In this document: positions 6,147 to 6,948 of the stretch, in pieces | Position numbering within the stretch: position 1 is the first letter of the stretch | How the letters are laid out: each line of letters begins with the position of its first letter | Assembly (NCBI GenBank): GCA_900556205.1 | Contig: USNX01000065.1 | Location: 1-6,948, forward strand | Origin: an uncultured Collinsella sp. | GTDB taxonomy: Bacteria; Actinomycetota; Coriobacteriia; Coriobacteriales; Coriobacteriaceae | Reading direction: 5' to 3' | DNA length: 6,948 bases | Notes under the pieces: generated by a model | Seen by the model: only the letters and a program-made list of their open reading frames with translations | Database searches by the model: none | What the model was told of the DNA's origin: nothing | Translations under genes and position numbers: made by a program

Positions 6147-6948
6147 TACAGCTCGCCTCCCTTCCCGGCAAAATCTGGCGCGACGGAAAGCGCGGGCGCA
6201 CCCGTGGCGGCATCGGCAAAGCCGCGCTCCAGGGCGCGGGCAAATGTGAGCAGCTGACGGTCCTTAAAGGCCGGACCAACCAGCTGGGCAGAAACGGGCA
6301 GCTGAGTATCCTCGCCCAGGCCCAGCGGCACCGAGATGCCACCGTTGCCGCAGATGTTGAGCGAAATGGTGTACAGGTCGGAGAGGTACATCTGCGTGGG
6401 GTCGCTGATCTCGCCAAACTTAAAGGCCGTGCGCGGCGAGGCGGGCATGAGGATGGTGTCCACCTTGGCATACGCGGCGTCGTAGTCCTGCGTGATGAGC
6501 GTGCGAGCCTTTTGCGCAGCGTAGTAATACTTGTCGTACACACCTGAGCTCAGCAGGTAGGCGCCGAGCATCTGACGGCGCTTGGCCTCGGCACCAAAGC
6601 CGTGGGCGCGGCTGAGCGAGCTCTGGTCGGACAGGTTGGCGCAGCCCTCCTCCTGGTAGCCGTAGCGAATGCCGTCAAAGCGGGCCAGGTTGGAGAACGC
6701 CTCGGCCGGACCGATGACGTAATAGGCGGCGATGGCGGCGTCCAGGTGCGGCAGGTCGACCTCCACGAGCTCGGCACCCTGATTCTGCAGCTCCTGGGCG
6801 GCGCGCTGAACAGCGGCCTTGACCTCGGGCGTCAAGCCCTCGGCCTCCATAAACGCGGGGATGATACCCACGCGCTTGCCCTCGATGCTGTCGTTGAGGT
6901 GCTCTGTAAAGTCGACAGCGCAATCCTGGCTGGTGCAGTCGTACGGAT
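6146..6948 (-). CDS. gatA: Asp-tRNA(Asn)/Glu-tRNA(Gln) amidotransferase subunit A (5' part cut off by window)
   Basis: GatA is the amidase subunit of GatCAB. It hydrolyses glutamine and channels the ammonia to GatB. The last ~266 residues are visible. The frame stays open to the right edge and the first readable residues PYDCTSQDC fit the middle of GatA, so GTG at 6871 is not the start. Family segments include VGIIPAF, PAEAFSNLARFDGIRYGY, KRRQMLGAYLLSSGVYDKYY, DPTQMYLSDLYT and GGISVPLG. The catalytic Lys-Ser-Ser triad lies in the missing N-terminal ~220 residues and cannot be checked. The TAA stop overlaps the gatB ATG by one base, so the two are one operon. gatC would be expected upstream, outside the window. 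Confidence 0.97.
   Translation of the reverse strand, partial: PYDCTSQDCAVDFTEHLNDSIEGKRVGIIPAFMEAEGLTPEVKAAVQRAAQELQNQGAELVEVDLPHLDAAIAAYYVIGPAEAFSNLARFDGIRYGYQEEGCANLSDQSSLSRAHGFGAEAKRRQMLGAYLLSSGVYDKYYYAAQKARTLITQDYDAAYAKVDTILMPASPRTAFKFGEISDPTQMYLSDLYTISLNICGNGGISVPLGLGEDTQLPVSAQLVGPAFKDRQLLTFARALERGFADAATGAPALSVAPDFAGKGGEL

Noticed and set aside
4350..6257. A 635-codon open frame on the plus strand opposite gatB
   Set aside because: It is antisense to an unmistakable gatB and the end of gatA. Long antisense frames arise from third-position GC bias, and its Ala/Leu/His/Gly-rich product has no recognisable domain.
6146..6871. GTG at 6871 as the start of gatA
   Set aside because: The same frame stays open upstream to the window edge and encodes GatA-like residues, so the true start is outside.

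Overview
The window looks like a high-GC Gram-positive chromosome, most probably a gut actinobacterium of the class Coriobacteriia (Collinsella-like). That placement is an inference from base composition, codon choice and the style of the GatB and ABC proteins; no database search was possible. The window holds five protein genes, two of them cut by its edges, and an unusually structured 350-base non-coding stretch.

Left part (1-2690): the minus strand carries the first 523 codons of an ABC exporter-type half-transporter (membrane domain fused to ATPase) that runs off the left edge. Across a 114-base gap, a 334-residue AraC/XylS-family regulator is transcribed in the opposite direction. The gap holds a good promoter for the regulator (TTGAGA, 17 bases, TATCAT) overlapped by two small dyads. 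This layout resembles the yersiniabactin locus, where the AraC-type ybtA is divergent from ybtPQ, so the pair is read as a regulator and the transporter it controls. The substrate is unknown.

Middle (2755-4119, minus): a single gene for an AAA_14/DUF4143-type ATPase with a PD-(D/E)XK-like C-terminal half, converging on the araC-type gene. It looks lower in GC than its neighbours and may be an acquired gene. Its leader holds a 75-base imperfect dyad containing two CRP/FNR-like sites 33 bases apart.

Right part (4470-6948, minus): gatA (C-terminal part) and gatB, the amidotransferase genes that make Gln-tRNA(Gln) and/or Asn-tRNA(Asn) by transamidation. They overlap by one base (TAATG) and are presumably translationally coupled. 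GatB carries an apparent insertion of about 64 residues in its catalytic half. Four bases after the gatB stop lies a 141-base nested hairpin with 40-base arms, fully pairable only in the RNA of the gatB strand. A separate rho-independent terminator follows it.

The most interesting items are the long hairpin behind gatB, the dyad in front of the orphan ATPase, and the GatB insertion. No rRNA, tRNA, CRISPR array or insertion sequence was found.
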